The notes beneath the pieces were generated by a model that searched no databases, was not told the origin of the DNA, and worked only from the letters and a program-made list of their open reading frames with translations. A stretch of DNA of 64,000 bases, taken from the NCBI GenBank assembly GCA_020796225.1, contig CM036753.1:74970865-75034864 (forward strand), written 5' to 3'. Both the position numbers and the translations under genes were made by a program. How positions within the stretch are numbered: position 1 is the first letter of the stretch; each line of letters opens with the position of its first letter. Shown here piece after piece: positions 32,863 through 43,298 of the stretch. This stretch comes from Arion vulgaris (taxonomy: Eukaryota > Mollusca > Gastropoda > Stylommatophora > Arionidae).

Positions 32863-33250
32863 AGTTCATTGCATTTGAAAATAGATGTCTGCGAAACATA
32901 ATGAATATAAAATGGAATGAAATCAGGAGAAGTGATGAAATCAGAGATATGTCTGGTCAACCACTAGTGACAACTGTTATAAGAAAGAGAAGATGGAGAT
33001 ATGTTGGGCACACCTTGAGGAGAAATGATCAACGAATATCAAAGCAGGCATTGAAGTGGGATGCAAAGGGTTCAAGATAGAGAGGTCGACCTAAGGAGAC
33101 CCTGAAACGAACTTTGCTGAGAGAGGCAGGAAATATCGGTCTCAGTTCCATGGAGGAGATTGAGCGAGTTGCCCAGGATAGAGCGTATGGAGAAATTACT
33201 TGCAGGCCCTATGTAACGTATAACGGTACGAGAGGAATTTTATTATTATT
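32863..33250 (+). mobile_element. 5'-truncated LINE insertion (family 1, copy 2)
   Basis: Longer copy of the element at 6259-6538, adding FIAFENRCLRNIMNIKWNEI and RRSDEIRDMSGQPLVTTVIR at the front. Then RYVGHTLRRNDQRISKQALK, KRTLLREAGNIGLSSMEEIE and the ATT-repeat end. A TAG occurs where copy 1 has AAG, and copy 1's TGA is CGA here, so the two decayed separately or came from different sources. The duplication ATATTAGCAGTC is exact (32851-32862, 33251-33262). Confidence 0.93.
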
Positions 33251-33262
33251 ATATTAGCAGTC

Positions 33263-33628
33263 GTGGGTACAGAGTTAACTTCTCTTGGAAAGTGTTCCAG
33301 TTACTAGATTACTATCCCAGTCGTTTAGGACAAATATTATTCCTAGTATTGATTTCAACTAATTTTTCTAATCTTGGTATGGACATGGCTACCACTGTGA
33401 GATCTGTTGGCATAAACTGGTGATAAAGACCACCTGGTACCTGTTATAGTCGAATCACGCTTTCATTTCTGTAAGCAGAAGTTTTATCTAAGAAACGTTG
33501 GGGGTCTAGCGTGCAAACATCTCTCATACCAGACACAGCTGCCAATTACACTTCCAGTACAGCTCATGTATAATTTTCTTCATGGATTCGTACAAATTTG
33601 TCAGACTGGAATAGTGTACCTTTTTAAC
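33263..33628. other. No recognisable feature
   Basis: Mixed sequence between a LINE and a SINE insertion. Nothing seen. Confidence 0.4.
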
Positions 33629-33637
33629 TGATTAAAC

Positions 33638-33849
33638 GCCCGCGTGCCCAGCGTGTTCGTAGCGCGTTGGACTACGGGTGCTAGTCCTCTGTAAGTGCGG
33701 GTTCAACTCCGTGGACTGGTAGAAAAGCTACAGGTTCCCCAGATTTACGGTGTTCGTGGAACCGAGCCGAAGGGTTACGATGTCCATGACACCGAGCCGA
33801 AGAGCTTTCAGCTCAAGTGCTTCTGGATCGGTTAAAAAAAAATGTTAAA
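33638..33849 (+). mobile_element. tRNA-derived SINE-A, best-preserved copy
   Basis: GCCCGCGTGCCCAGCGTG head, A box GTAGCGCGTTGG (33659-33670), B box GGTTCAACTCC (33700-33710), a body with two near-repeats of CACCGAGCCGAAG, and an A-rich end. Duplication TGATTAAAC is exact (33629-33637, 33850-33858). The RNA polymerase III promoter boxes look intact. Confidence 0.96.
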
Positions 33850-33907
33850 TGATTAAACACGTAGAGGTGGAGTATGATCTGGTGATCACTGAATCTCGAC
33901 GTCCTCT

Positions 33908-34205
33908 CATCTTATTTATATATACATATAATGTTTTTGTCTCAATTTTACATTTGTTATGTCAACACTAATCGGTTCAATCTATGGCATGTCTCTTTAT
34001 CTTGCAATTACTTTAGTGCAAGGGTTTTCAATCTGTGGTGCCTCTCTTCACAAGAATATGTATTTATAAACATATAATGTCTTTGTCTCAATGTTACATT
34101 TCTTGTGTCAACACTAATCGGTTCAATCTATGGCATGTTTCTTTATCTTGCAATTATTATAGTGCAAGGGTTCTCAATCTGTGGTGTCTATCTTCACAAG
34201 GATAT
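33908..34205. repeat. Direct duplication of about 146 bp
   Basis: ACATATAATGTTTTTGTCTC through GTGCAAGGGTTTTCAATCTG and TGGTGCCTCTCTTCACAAG occurs twice in tandem with about ten differences. GGGTTCTCAATCTGTGG inside it resembles hAT element ends, but I see no matching inverted end. Confidence 0.75.
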
Positions 34206-34389
34206 GTACAGTCTCGATAAAGTCCATCTGTGAAGAGGCCCACAATAAACGTGTTTCCCTCATGCCCTGGTTCGTTATATCGCTAAGCCCTCGGTTAACC
34301 ACGGACAGAGAAGAGAACGAATTGATATATCGAAAAGGAACTAAACATCGAAAAAACTGGCTGATGCTACAAATACGAGTGTAGAAATG

Positions 34390-34603
34390 TAGGTATTTTG
34401 ACATAAAAAAACTAGGATTGCTTGAAGAAGAACATCCCGACAAAGAGGAAAAGAGGAGAAAATGGATTCAGGATGTGACTGATGATTTGAGCATGACAGC
34501 TGCTGAGACGAGACATCTGGCATATAAGAGAAAGAGAGAAAGAAATTCCGAAAGACAGTTAGAGTGGGAAAGTTCTGCTCAGGACAAACTATTGGATTAA
34601 TTT
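34390..34603 (+). pseudogene. LINE RT C-terminal relic
   Basis: Frame LLEEEHPDKEEKRRKWIQDV, TDDLSMTAAETRHLAYKRKR ending SAQDKLLD and stop. The R.RKRW..DV.DDL.MT..EA..LA..R ending is that of LINE polymerases. The F.GH motif just before is lost. Confidence 0.65.
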
Positions 34604-34766
34604 CTTATAAGGTGGGTTCCGGTTCCGGTTTCAAGATGGAATGTGTTGTTTTCTTCGTACTTGCTATGGTCGGTTGATCTGAGACCTAATAATCCTCAAT
34701 CGTAAAAACTCCAGTATTTCTGAAACAGAGGATTTATCTAAATGTGTATCATTCTATTAATGTGAA

Positions 34767-35138
34767 ATGGCTACTCGTTCTAATTTATTAAATAGTAAGC
34801 AGTGTTCGAAATTCGGCTATTGGAATGTGAGGACTATGTTTCAAGCGGGAAAAACTTTAGACAACATCGTAATAAATGGCCAAACACTGGAGAAAGTTGA
34901 ACATTTTACATATTTGGGTAGTAAAGTGTCAAACAACGGAGACACGATGAAAGAAATAAACTAAAACGTGGAAGACCAAGACCACTCTTCGAAGAACCAT
35001 CCAACAAGAAAGTAAACTATTGGAATGTAAAACCATACAAGATCTCCAACTGCTAGCAAAGAACTATATCACATGGAGATATAAAACCTCTGCCCTATGT
35101 GCCGCCTTTGCACGAAAGGAACAAACTAAACTAACTAA
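34767..35138 (+). mobile_element. Internally deleted LINE: EN start fused to RT end
   Basis: Residues FGYWNVRTMFQAGKTLDN are the start of a LINE endonuclease (W-N-V-R-T). The frame jumps straight to IVINGQTLEKVEHFTYLGSK, which belongs near the end of RT, and then, after a shift at about 34960, to KTTLRRTIQQESKLLECKTI, NYITWRYKTSALCAAFAR and a final stop near 35133. So endonuclease core and RT catalytic core are missing while both ends remain, ending in CTAACTAACTAAAC. It may have been copied in this form by an intact relative. Confidence 0.7.
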
Positions 35139-35941
35139 CTAAACTATAAGGCGGGAGACCCACCCAGAACAAGAGTTGTCTTTTTTTTTTTAATTAACAG
35201 AAAAAAACTAACAAACATATTGACATACAATTTGGTCACATGTTGCAAAACATTGCTTTTGATGATTAGTTATGTGACGCGCGAAATGTTCAATCATTGA
35301 ATTCAATTTGTAAGGGATGTCATGAGAGTTACAAGTATCACAGATTTAGAACTTTCTTGTAGCTTTCCTTAATGTTATAGGCTCGACATTATCACTCATG
35401 TCTCTTCAGTGTTCATTAAGGCGCACATAGAGTTGTTCATTTTACTCGAATTCTTCCATCATGAGTTTGCTAAGTACAACAGACGAGGATAATTATTTGA
35501 TTTTTTCTGCCCTTGCTGAACTTAATCTGTCCATAGTTCTGGATTCGGGGTGTTTGCATGTCCTAGACACATTCACAAAGTAACGTAGGAATCAAAATTG
35601 TAGAAAGTAAAGCTTAACACGGATGTAATTGCGAAAATTTAAATAGTGCACTTTAACTTATTTCTTGCAAAGCAATATCCCTTTGAAGTAACATCAAATT
35701 CCCGTCTGACAAGTTTCTATTTCTATTTTGTCTGCGTGGAACATACAGATGTGAATCATGGACCATTACTCAGACATTAAAGATGAAAATTAAATCTTTT
35801 GAATTAAAATGCGGCTGAAACGGCTTAAACATAAAATAGAGAAAATATAGATACCCAACAAGACCTGAATGTTGAACAACATCGGTTCATAAACAATATC
35901 ATGTAAAATAAAATAATTTGGTCACATTTAACGCACCATTG
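35139..35941. other. No recognisable feature
   Basis: AT-rich sequence, with a T run at 35181-35190. Nothing assigned. Confidence 0.45.
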
Positions 35942-35949
35942 ATTTAGAG

Positions 35950-36353
35950 CATTGGGTTCCCAAAGTAGGCGGTACACCACCCCCTTTCCAGTGGGCGCTG
36001 ATGCCTTCCAGGGGGCGATAGAGGTTCAGAAGCATTTGGGAGAGGTTTTTACGTGATTTTGCTTTGAATAATCATTAAAAATTTGAATTCTGCATGTTAA
36101 TTGATCTTATGGCCGTCTTACACGATCCATTTTTTCACCAATTTTCTATTTCATGCATATAATCATTTGAAAATTGACCATGTATGACAGAGATATATAT
36201 CAATTTTCTATTATAAGGGAAAATAGAGCATGTACATATATGTCGTGGGGCGGGGGCGTGGGCGTTGGCAAACTGTTATAATGTGGAGGGGGACGTTACA
36301 AAGTTTATGTCGTGCAGAGTGGGCGGTGAGTCGAAAACGTTTGAGAATCTATG
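35950..36353. mobile_element. hAT-type MITE (CATTGGGTTCCCAAAG family)
   Basis: The left end CATTGGGTTCCCAAAGTAGG and the inverted right end CATAGATTCTCAAACGT match at most positions, in the style of hAT elements with GTTCTCAAA ends. The duplication ATTTAGAG is exact (35942-35949, 36354-36361). A G-rich sub-terminal patch lies at 36246-36300. 404 bp, non-coding, single copy here. Confidence 0.85.
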
Positions 36354-36361
36354 ATTTAGAG

Positions 36362-37313
36362 AGAGTTAACAGAAATGAATGACACGGCTTCTGGAAGACG
36401 AGACAACGACAATAAAGGTAGCGATGCCATGAAAACATTAAAGAAATCTTGAGCACAAAAATAGAGGAATGAGGGAGAACTCCCTAGAAATCAAAACTCT
36501 TTTATGCAGGTTATAATGAGAGCAAAGTTCAGCAAAGAACATGACAAATTTTATGTTTATGGAATTGTTTTTCGTTCTTCGTTAACACTAGAAATCGTGT
36601 TACTTTCGTTGTAATGACTAGAAACTGTATTTACACAAGAAAATAGGAACCTTTTTCATATTGTATTTTTCATGGACCAGCAGTACACGATGGGAAATGC
36701 GGTCAATATCAAGCCGTTCGCCGTTACCAGTGATTTTCGTGTATCCAATGAAGGCTGGGTGTACCTGAGAGACGTTGGGGTCGGAGAAAAATGCCCCTCC
36801 CACTGCGGAATTGAACCTGTATCACATGGGGGAATGTATCTGCAGTGACAAATGTAGAATTTGCACGTAGCAATTATTATACAGCTACTATATTTTCTAT
36901 ATTTGCTAGTAAAATTATGACGAATGACTCATAATGATGATTTGGCAAGTGTTTCTCACGTTTTAAAACCTCCAACTCTAAATACAATGTCAACGTAAAT
37001 CTCACACACAAATTTGCAAGATTCCTCAAGTGCGTACTTTATAACAATAAAAACAACTCTGTCGAATGTGTTTCTTGCCGTTTACACCTGCTTATTTAAT
37101 AATGTTATCTTCAAACTGTCATCACAGAAAACATGTCCTGTCTACGCCATTTGAACAACACTTCCCGGTTCTTTCATAATAAATACTAGTAAATACCAAC
37201 ATTCCACAGTTGTCTTCTAGAATCACTAATTAAACCATCGTTCGCACATTATGCTCCATTAGAAGATACCTATAGGATATTGAGAATAACTTTGTACTAT
37301 TTCTTGAGTTCAG

Positions 37314-37345
<32 letters not shown>

Positions 37346-37564
37346 TTACAGTCTTGAACAAACTATTAGTATCTTGTCTAAATTCAACTTGTTCAAAATG
37401 TTACACTTTAGATATTGATTAAGTTATATTCTGTACATGATAGTCCCAGGAGTCAATAAATAATTAGTACTAAAAAAGTTGAATCTTTGAAGAGACTCGC
37501 AGTGTTATGATTTATTAGCTTTGAGTATGATAATAGAGATGGAAACTAAAATACCGAGCGAACT
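36362..37564. other. No gene; tRNA-like box and TA run
   Basis: On the minus strand a B-box-like GGTTCAATTCC at 36811-36821 could be the head of a decayed SINE (36660-36850). A TA dinucleotide run is at 37314-37339. The rest is unassigned. Confidence 0.35.
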
Positions 37565-38400
37565 AACGGTTTTTTTATTCAAATTATTCTTAAAGTTTTT
37601 TTTCTGTAACTTTGCTGTATTTTGTTCAAAGTTGAGGACGAAAAGCTTCTGCATGATTGCTCAGATGTGTTATCGTTAATCAGGGATTTTGTCAGTCTCT
37701 CCCTCCAACTTCTGAATAAAATTTTCTCATGTTCAAAGAGGCAGTATTTTATTTTAAGGATTTCCGACACTTGTCTTCTTTTATGATAGAAAAAGTTCTG
37801 GCTCTATTGTGTTGCTTCACAATTAGTTCCTCTGGTTCGAGTTCCATTTTATATATGGCCCTGCAAATGGAGCTGTGGTAAACTTCCATCTCTGGTGTCC
37901 AATATTACTTGTAGTTTTGTCTCCTCCCTCTGAGTATAGACTTTTTTTCGCAGCATCTAATAGGGCTTTATTGAATGCTCGTGAATCTATGCCCACTTTT
38001 CCTGATTGATTAATTTCTTTGCAGTACAGGTCTGTTAATTATTGGAATAGCTTCTAGTCTACCTGTTTAGTAAGTTTAAACCAGTGCAGTGTTTACAGGT
38101 GCCTCCACGTACAAGCTGTCTATGAGAAGTTTCACACGTTTGTGGTCACCACCTTCAATCTGTTTATATATCTGTCTTTCAGTTATTCGGTGAATGTCAT
38201 TAGTTGTAAAAGCTAGATCTGGGGTGTTTTAGTGTGCGCTATCGTTGTCAGTAACATATGTGAGGGTCATTTGGATGGTTTGAGAGTAGTAAGACTGTTG
38301 GGGATCAACCAGATACAGAGTTGCATATCCCCAGCTTGGTCAGGGACTGTAAAAAAGTCCTACTATTAGAAAGTTGTTATCTTAAATGTTGATAACCTCC
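37565..38400 (-). pseudogene. LINE endonuclease end and EN-RT linker, decayed
   Basis: Minus frame: TPDLAFTTNDIHRITERQIY then EGGDHKRVKLLID (the endonuclease S-D-H motif region, GDH here), then YWTPEMEVYHSSICRAIYKM, VKQHNRARTFS, a SLNM segment, and SSSTLNKIQQSYRKK. The YWTPEL...AR...N....HN.AR pattern is the linker between endonuclease and RT in LINEs. Several stops and frame changes. Upstream of 38290 decayed endonuclease sequence probably continues (FLIVG near 38365). Confidence 0.75.
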
Positions 38401-38811
38401 GGTTCAGTTCAAAGGGCGGGTGGTGAGTATATGATGAATAATGTGAACTTGAGTGAACTTAGAGTTGTTGATAAGTAGCTCAGCAAAGAGAACATAATGT
38501 TAATGTAAGAAATATAAAAAATTGTGCACATACATTATCTGCTAGAAATAACATATTTATGATCAATGATAAAATTTGTAACATAACACAAAATAAAACT
38601 CTCCACCATATTTTTATTCTACAAACAAGGACTAAATCATGCAGCCTGCTTTTACTTAAGCAACAGATCCTACTGTGTTACTAAAGTCATTGCAATTGTA
38701 AACATGATACATAAATGTAATAGTCTAGTTTGACAATCATAGTTATATTTAATCAATGTAGTTTGAACATTTAAAAGTCCAGGAAAACTTGTATTTATCT
38801 TGGATTTGTTT
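38401..38811. other. No recognisable feature
   Basis: AT-rich sequence between the LINE relic and a minisatellite. Confidence 0.4.
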
Positions 38812-39430
38812 GGACAAGTGTTTCATCTGTCGTTGGACTGACTAGCCTGATGATGATCGTGAATATAGAGTACAGTGGAGCTATTTGATCAGCTATCTAT
38901 ATCACTTGTCTGTGGACTTTCACCTCATGATGATGAGAGGATACAGTAGATATTTTGGATCAGACTATTACCTGTCTTTGAACTGTCTCACCTGACGATG
39001 ATGATGATCGTGAAGCCAGAGAACAGGGGAGAGATTTAATAAGACAACTCAATAACCTGTCTTTGAACAGTCTCACCTGATCATGATGGGATGGTACAGT
39101 GGAGATATTGTATCAGACATCTTAATCCCCTGTCTCTGAACAGTCTCACCTGATCATGATGAGACGGTACAGTGGAGTGATTTAATCAGACATCTTAATC
39201 CCCTGTCTCTGAACAGTCTCACCTGATCATGATGAGACGGAGAGATTTACAGCATCTACTGTCTGAACAGTTACCTATGTGATGGGATGACAGTGAATTG
39301 TATCATACAACTTGATCCTTGTCTGAACAGTCTAACCTGATGATGATCTTGAACATAGAGTACAGTATAGAGACGTCATCAGACAACAGTATCACCTGTC
39401 TTTAGACTGTGCAATCAAGTTCATCATGCG
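38812..39430. repeat. About 73-bp tandem repeat, 8 degenerate copies
   Basis: Recurring phrases CTGTCTTTGAACAGTCTCAC, CTGATCATGATGAGACGG, TACAGTGGAG and ATCAGACATCTTAATCCC. Central copies (39050-39240) are close to identical; outer ones are diverged. 39241-39320 has many one-base gaps compared with its neighbours, which suggests sequence error in that unit. Confidence 0.85.
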
Positions 39431-40008
39431 AATGTTGACATCGTACACAAGATGCAGTCCCAGAAGGAGTTGGTCCCTGGACATATATTACTGCCATATT
39501 GTTATATTGTTACATATTCTAATATAGATAATGCAGTTTTGCAACATATTATTACTTTAATCATGTTTGTTGTTCTATAATTTCCAGCTGTTACTGTTTT
39601 TCTTTCACCTTTAGCATTACTCTGTAACTTGCATTGTCGTTATCTGCTGTAAACTTAACTTTATGATCCATTGTTTGTTTTTCTCTCTATGTGCCCGAGT
39701 TTTGTTTTCAACTGTTCATGTCTTGTTATCTTTCTGCGGGTGTTAGCATGCATTTGTTTACTGTAAGTTTAGAACAAAATGTTTACATTGAAAACAGACG
39801 AAACAGAGTGGTTTAGGTGGATAAGAATACATTGCAGCGGTGTTTGTGGCGTAGAGCTAGATTGTTAGCTTCTATTTCTTTCCCGTGTAGAGCAATTAGA
39901 ATATTGTTCCCGAGATCCCAGATCTCTTTTTAGTGGAGATTGAGTTTCTAGCCCTAACAGATAGTTGAGTTTAGTTTAGTTTAGTTTCGTTTAGTCGTCG
40001 GATCACCA
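39431..40008. other. No gene; GTTTA microsatellite at 39967-39996
   Basis: Unassigned sequence ending in five GTTTA-type pentamers next to the LINE relic; on the minus strand this would be an AACTA-like repeat at the LINE 3' end, as for the element at 34767. Confidence 0.4.
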
Positions 40009-40665
40009 TCACTGCTCGTCCAACCAATTAGTCCATAAGGGCTCTGATCTCTCCCTCAGTATGTCCCTCGGCGTGTGGCGACTAACGACACCGGTTCTAT
40101 GTTGGTTTACTATTCTTCTTTGTCTGCCAACATAGCGTTCTTGTCTAGCTACACCACACTTAACTTTGAGTTCTTGCAGTCTGGTTAGTGTTGTAAATTC
40201 ACCGCTATTACGTGAATCATGTACTCTCTCCCTTAAGGAATTTATAATATCAGCCTGGTCCATTGCTTGCCCGTTTGTACATCAGCCATACCTGCAAGCT
40301 TATCCCCACTGTTCATTCCCCCTTACACCTGCATGCCTATCCGCATGTTCATTCCCCTTTACACCTGCATGCCTATCTGCATGTTTCCATTCCCCTTACA
40401 CCCTGCAAACCTATCCGCACGTTCATTCCCCTTACACCTGCATGCATATCCGCATATTCATTCCCCCTTACACCTGCGTGCCTAGGCACAAAATAAAGTG
40501 ATCTTTGTCAACTTAGACCTTCCCAGCGACTCCATCCACTGTCTCCTATCCCATCCTGTATCAATCTTCTTGAGCATACTCATTGAGTCACTGAGAAAAC
40601 ATGCAAAACACAACAGAGATGACCGATAAAACGTAGGTCTCTTGTTAAAGTTAAACACGTAAACG
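40009..40665 (-). pseudogene. LINE RNase H relic with expanded motif
   Basis: Minus strand: SDSMSMLKKIDTGWDRRQWM, ESLGRSKLTKIT, YFVPRHAGVRGNE (RNase H core leading to its last motif), then about five extra copies of HAGVRGNEHADR (the 36-bp array), then KLAGMADVQ, MDQADIINSLRER, LTRLQELKVKCGVARQERYV, RRIVNQHRTGVVSRHTPRDI, LRERSEPLWT. The tail matches 28297-28620 and 47635-47870. One-base shifts occur at the array edges; the final Cys pair is replaced by NWLDEQ. Confidence 0.85.
40313..40489. repeat. 36-bp array = 12-codon repeat of the RNase H motif
   Basis: Plus-strand unit CATTCCCCCTTACACCTGCA plus TGCCTATCCGCATGTT, about five copies. Minus-strand translation is HAGVRGNEHADR, the last conserved RNase H motif including its catalytic Asp. 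Most copies keep the 12-codon length, though two have one-base indels. The expansion therefore started within a LINE reading frame. Confidence 0.9.
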
Positions 40666-40972
40666 AACATGTATTAGTTGACAATCACTAAGAATAGGCT
40701 GCAAAGTCGCTGCCTGGAGAAAATTCAGTTTAAAAAAGTTAAAATAAACTTTCTGCAGAAAGATTGACAATATCTTCAAAATTACACCAGGAACCGTTTG
40801 TGATGCTAAATGATTTGAGCAGTGCCGGTGAAAACTTCATGTACAACAAAATTATAGAAGCAAACATATTTTTCACTGTAAAGTATAATGATTATGATTC
40901 AATCAATCAATTAATCAATCTTCTTTGCAAGTGATACTAGTAATATAACATCAATAGTTTTTCCTGGTATTG

Positions 40973-41224
40973 TCTTCTTCTTCTTTGCATTCGTTCTTTA
41001 CGACCAATTTTAATCACTCTTTGTGATATGTTTATCTTTGCCAAGAACGTGTATACGTTGCACATTGGTTTGGTAGGCCCCTAAACGCATAGAGTTCTAC
41101 GCGTTTAGGACACATGCAACCGATTTCAGCCAAACATCCTTAGTCGCCTCTTATGACAGGCGTGGCAGGTAACAGTGGTTCTATTCTTTATACCCAAAAT
41201 TTGGGCCCCGGTAACCACTCGGGC
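40973..41224 (-). mobile_element. SINE-B copy
   Basis: Tail complement TCTTCTTCTTCTTTG, then CACTCTTTGTGATATG, GCCAAGAACGTGTATACGTT, TTAGTCGCCTCTTATGACAG and GGTAACCACTCGGGC. The subfamily with GTTCTTGGC and CCCCTAAACGCATAG is shared with 43299-43554. A weak flanking match GTATTG is present on both sides. Confidence 0.9.
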
Positions 41225-41319
41225 GATCCAGTATTGATATTAGATTGTCATCACAAAGTTTGAGAACTACTGCCCATCCTGATTGCATGTGTTTTCAGAC
41301 AACTTCCCATTCTTCGAAA

Positions 41320-41780
41320 ACAAAACAACAACTACAGTATGAGATGAATCTTTCTTTTCTTTCTTTTGTCCTTCTCTGCTTTTTTTTGCCGCTAGGCGTA
41401 GCAGGTTTAACTGATGATCGGTTTCCGTGATAATGCATGAATAAAGAATGTTAAATATGGACAAAACAACAACTACAGTATGAGATGAATCAATTTTTAT
41501 CTACTTTGTCCTCTTGCTTTTGCTGCCAGGGTAGCGAGGCGTTAACGATGATCGGTTTCCGTGATAATGCATGAATAAAGAATGTTAAATATGGACAAAA
41601 CAACAACTACAGTATGAGATGAATCTTTCTTTTCTTTCTTTTGTCCTTCTCTGCTTTTTTGTCGCTAGGAGTAGCAGGTTTAACTGATGATCGGTTTCCG
41701 TGATAATGCATGAATAAAGAATGTTAAATATGGACAAAACAACAACTACAGTATGAGATGAATAAAGAATGTTAAATGAA
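41320..41780. repeat. About 140-bp tandem repeat, 3.3 copies
   Basis: ACAAAACAACAACTACAGTA begins units at 41320, 41461, 41595 and 41734. The middle unit (41500-41545) carries several small deletions. The last, partial unit is the site where the 1 kb GC-rich retroposon inserted. Confidence 0.9.
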
Positions 41781-41786
41781 CAAAAC

Positions 41787-42798
41787 GGGGTCAAAGGCTC
41801 ATGAGATCATGATGGTAACATGAGCCAGGGTTAGCGAGGGGGCGCGTTAACCAAGACCCTGCCCCGACCTCACGTGGTGACCCTGGAAACAGACTTAGGT
41901 TCCGGTCTGGCTAAGGGGGCAGGGATCGGGGAGAGCTACTCTGGTGTAAGTAGAGATGCAAAGGTAGTCACGCTTGATGGGATCCGCTCGCAACATAGAC
42001 GAGCGAACTCCCAGAGTGACTATCAATGCACAACTCTCCCGGGGGGAGTCGAATCAATCTGTACAACGTCATCAAGGGGCGAACTCGGTTTTGCCCCGTC
42101 GAAGTCGAAAAGCCCATTTGAAATTGAAGGAAATGGTGAGGTAGGCACCAGGGCAGAAAGAACACGATAGTGGGCCCCATCGAGGGACAGACCGGCAAGG
42201 CATGCGACACAGCAGCGAGCATGGCAGGCAAGAGGGTGTGCGTCCCACCCAAGTAAGCAGAACTGGGAAGCCCAGCAGAGGCTAACCAGTGCCAGCGCAG
42301 CAGCGGCAGCGTTAAAGCTGGTGTGTTCCACCCAAATGTGCAAAACAACTGGAATGCCCAGCAGAGGTAAGCCCAGTGCGCGTTCCCGCTCGCAGGAAAC
42401 CACTGCTGCCTTGTAGATTGATTGGGGACAATCAAAGGCTAGCGGAGCAAACCGTAAAAAACCTGAACGGGCGGCAAACCAAGGTGTTCATTAAAACGAC
42501 CGGTTTGCTGGGAAGATGGCGCTCATAAGCCCGGGAGGGCAGGCCGTCTAAGGGTCGCTGCACTGAAAGAAATAGTAGCCCACTGCCTTGTGGGTCTAGC
42601 TGGGGACAGTCAAAGAGTAGCGGAAGAAGCGAATCAGCACACAATAGCTGGCTGAAATCGAACAACCCACCGAAGGATAAGCAACTGAGCTCAAATAGGT
42701 GCTGAAGGTTGGTGCACGTACATTACGTTCTGATGTTTGGCTGTTTATATATCACAAAGAGAATGATTAAAACAGACCTAGAACGATCGAGGAAGAAG
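41787..42798 (+). mobile_element. 1,012-bp GC-rich non-coding retroposon
   Basis: A sharply bounded GC-rich block in AT-rich surroundings, beginning GGGGTCAAAGGCTCATGAGA and ending GATCGAGGAAGAAG. The 13-bp sequence AAATGAACAAAAC flanks it exactly (41774-41786 and 42799-42811), so it is a complete insertion. I see no coding frame of LINE type on the sense strand. Internal repeats occur: CCCACCCAAGTAAGCAGAAC/CCACCCAAATGTGCAAAAC with GCCCAGCAGAGG (42245, 42336), and GGGGACAATCAAAGGCTAGC/GGGGACAGTCAAAGAGTAGC (42424, 42602). Its last 100 bp match the SINE-B 3' end (ATATCACAAAGAGAATGATT, then a GAA-rich tail). Best reading: a LINE 5' UTR joined to the LINE 3' end with the ORFs missing, mobilised in trans; a long SINE-like RNA is the alternative. 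Confidence 0.75.
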
Positions 42799-42811
42799 AA
42801 ATGAACAAAAC

Positions 42812-43288
42812 AACAACAAAACTAAACATCAGGAGAAAAAAATACACACGGTAAAAAAACACTGACAAATAAGCTAAATAAACGATATAAAATTGCGACA
42901 TTGCTGGAGAGGACATGATACTGTGTCAATAAATCAGAGAAATAACACGTTGCAAATCGTAGCGATGACAACAACATTACTGGATTACATGAATTTGTTG
43001 AAATGACACCGACCGTTTGAAATATCACAAACAGACATTGATATCTCTTATAATAGATGTAAAATTATGGAGACAGAACGTATATTCTCACGCGGGAATA
43101 CGACGTGCTTCACACGAACAGTCAGGACTAGAGCACATACTGTTTATAATCTTGCTTTACTTTCTCGTAGTGCTCGTCGCCTATAGATTCGTCTGACAGT
43201 GGTCCACTGTAACAGAAGACCGCTCAGTACAGTCATAAATCGGAAAGTAAAGTTGATACAGAATAATTGTTGTATATAAATTTGATAA
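42812..43288. other. No recognisable feature
   Basis: AT-rich sequence between two retroposons. Nothing assigned. Confidence 0.4.
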
Positions 43289-43298
43289 AACACTGTAA

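Noticed and set aside
33638..33849. Functional tRNA gene suggested by clear A and B boxes
   Set aside because: Flanked by a TSD and followed by a SINE body and A tail, with four similar copies; no cloverleaf with an intact acceptor stem seen.
41968..42435. 155- and 126-codon minus-strand frames in the GC-rich block
   Set aside because: They lie antisense to a retroposon bounded by a TSD, overlap each other in different frames, and show no domain; high GC alone makes long frames.
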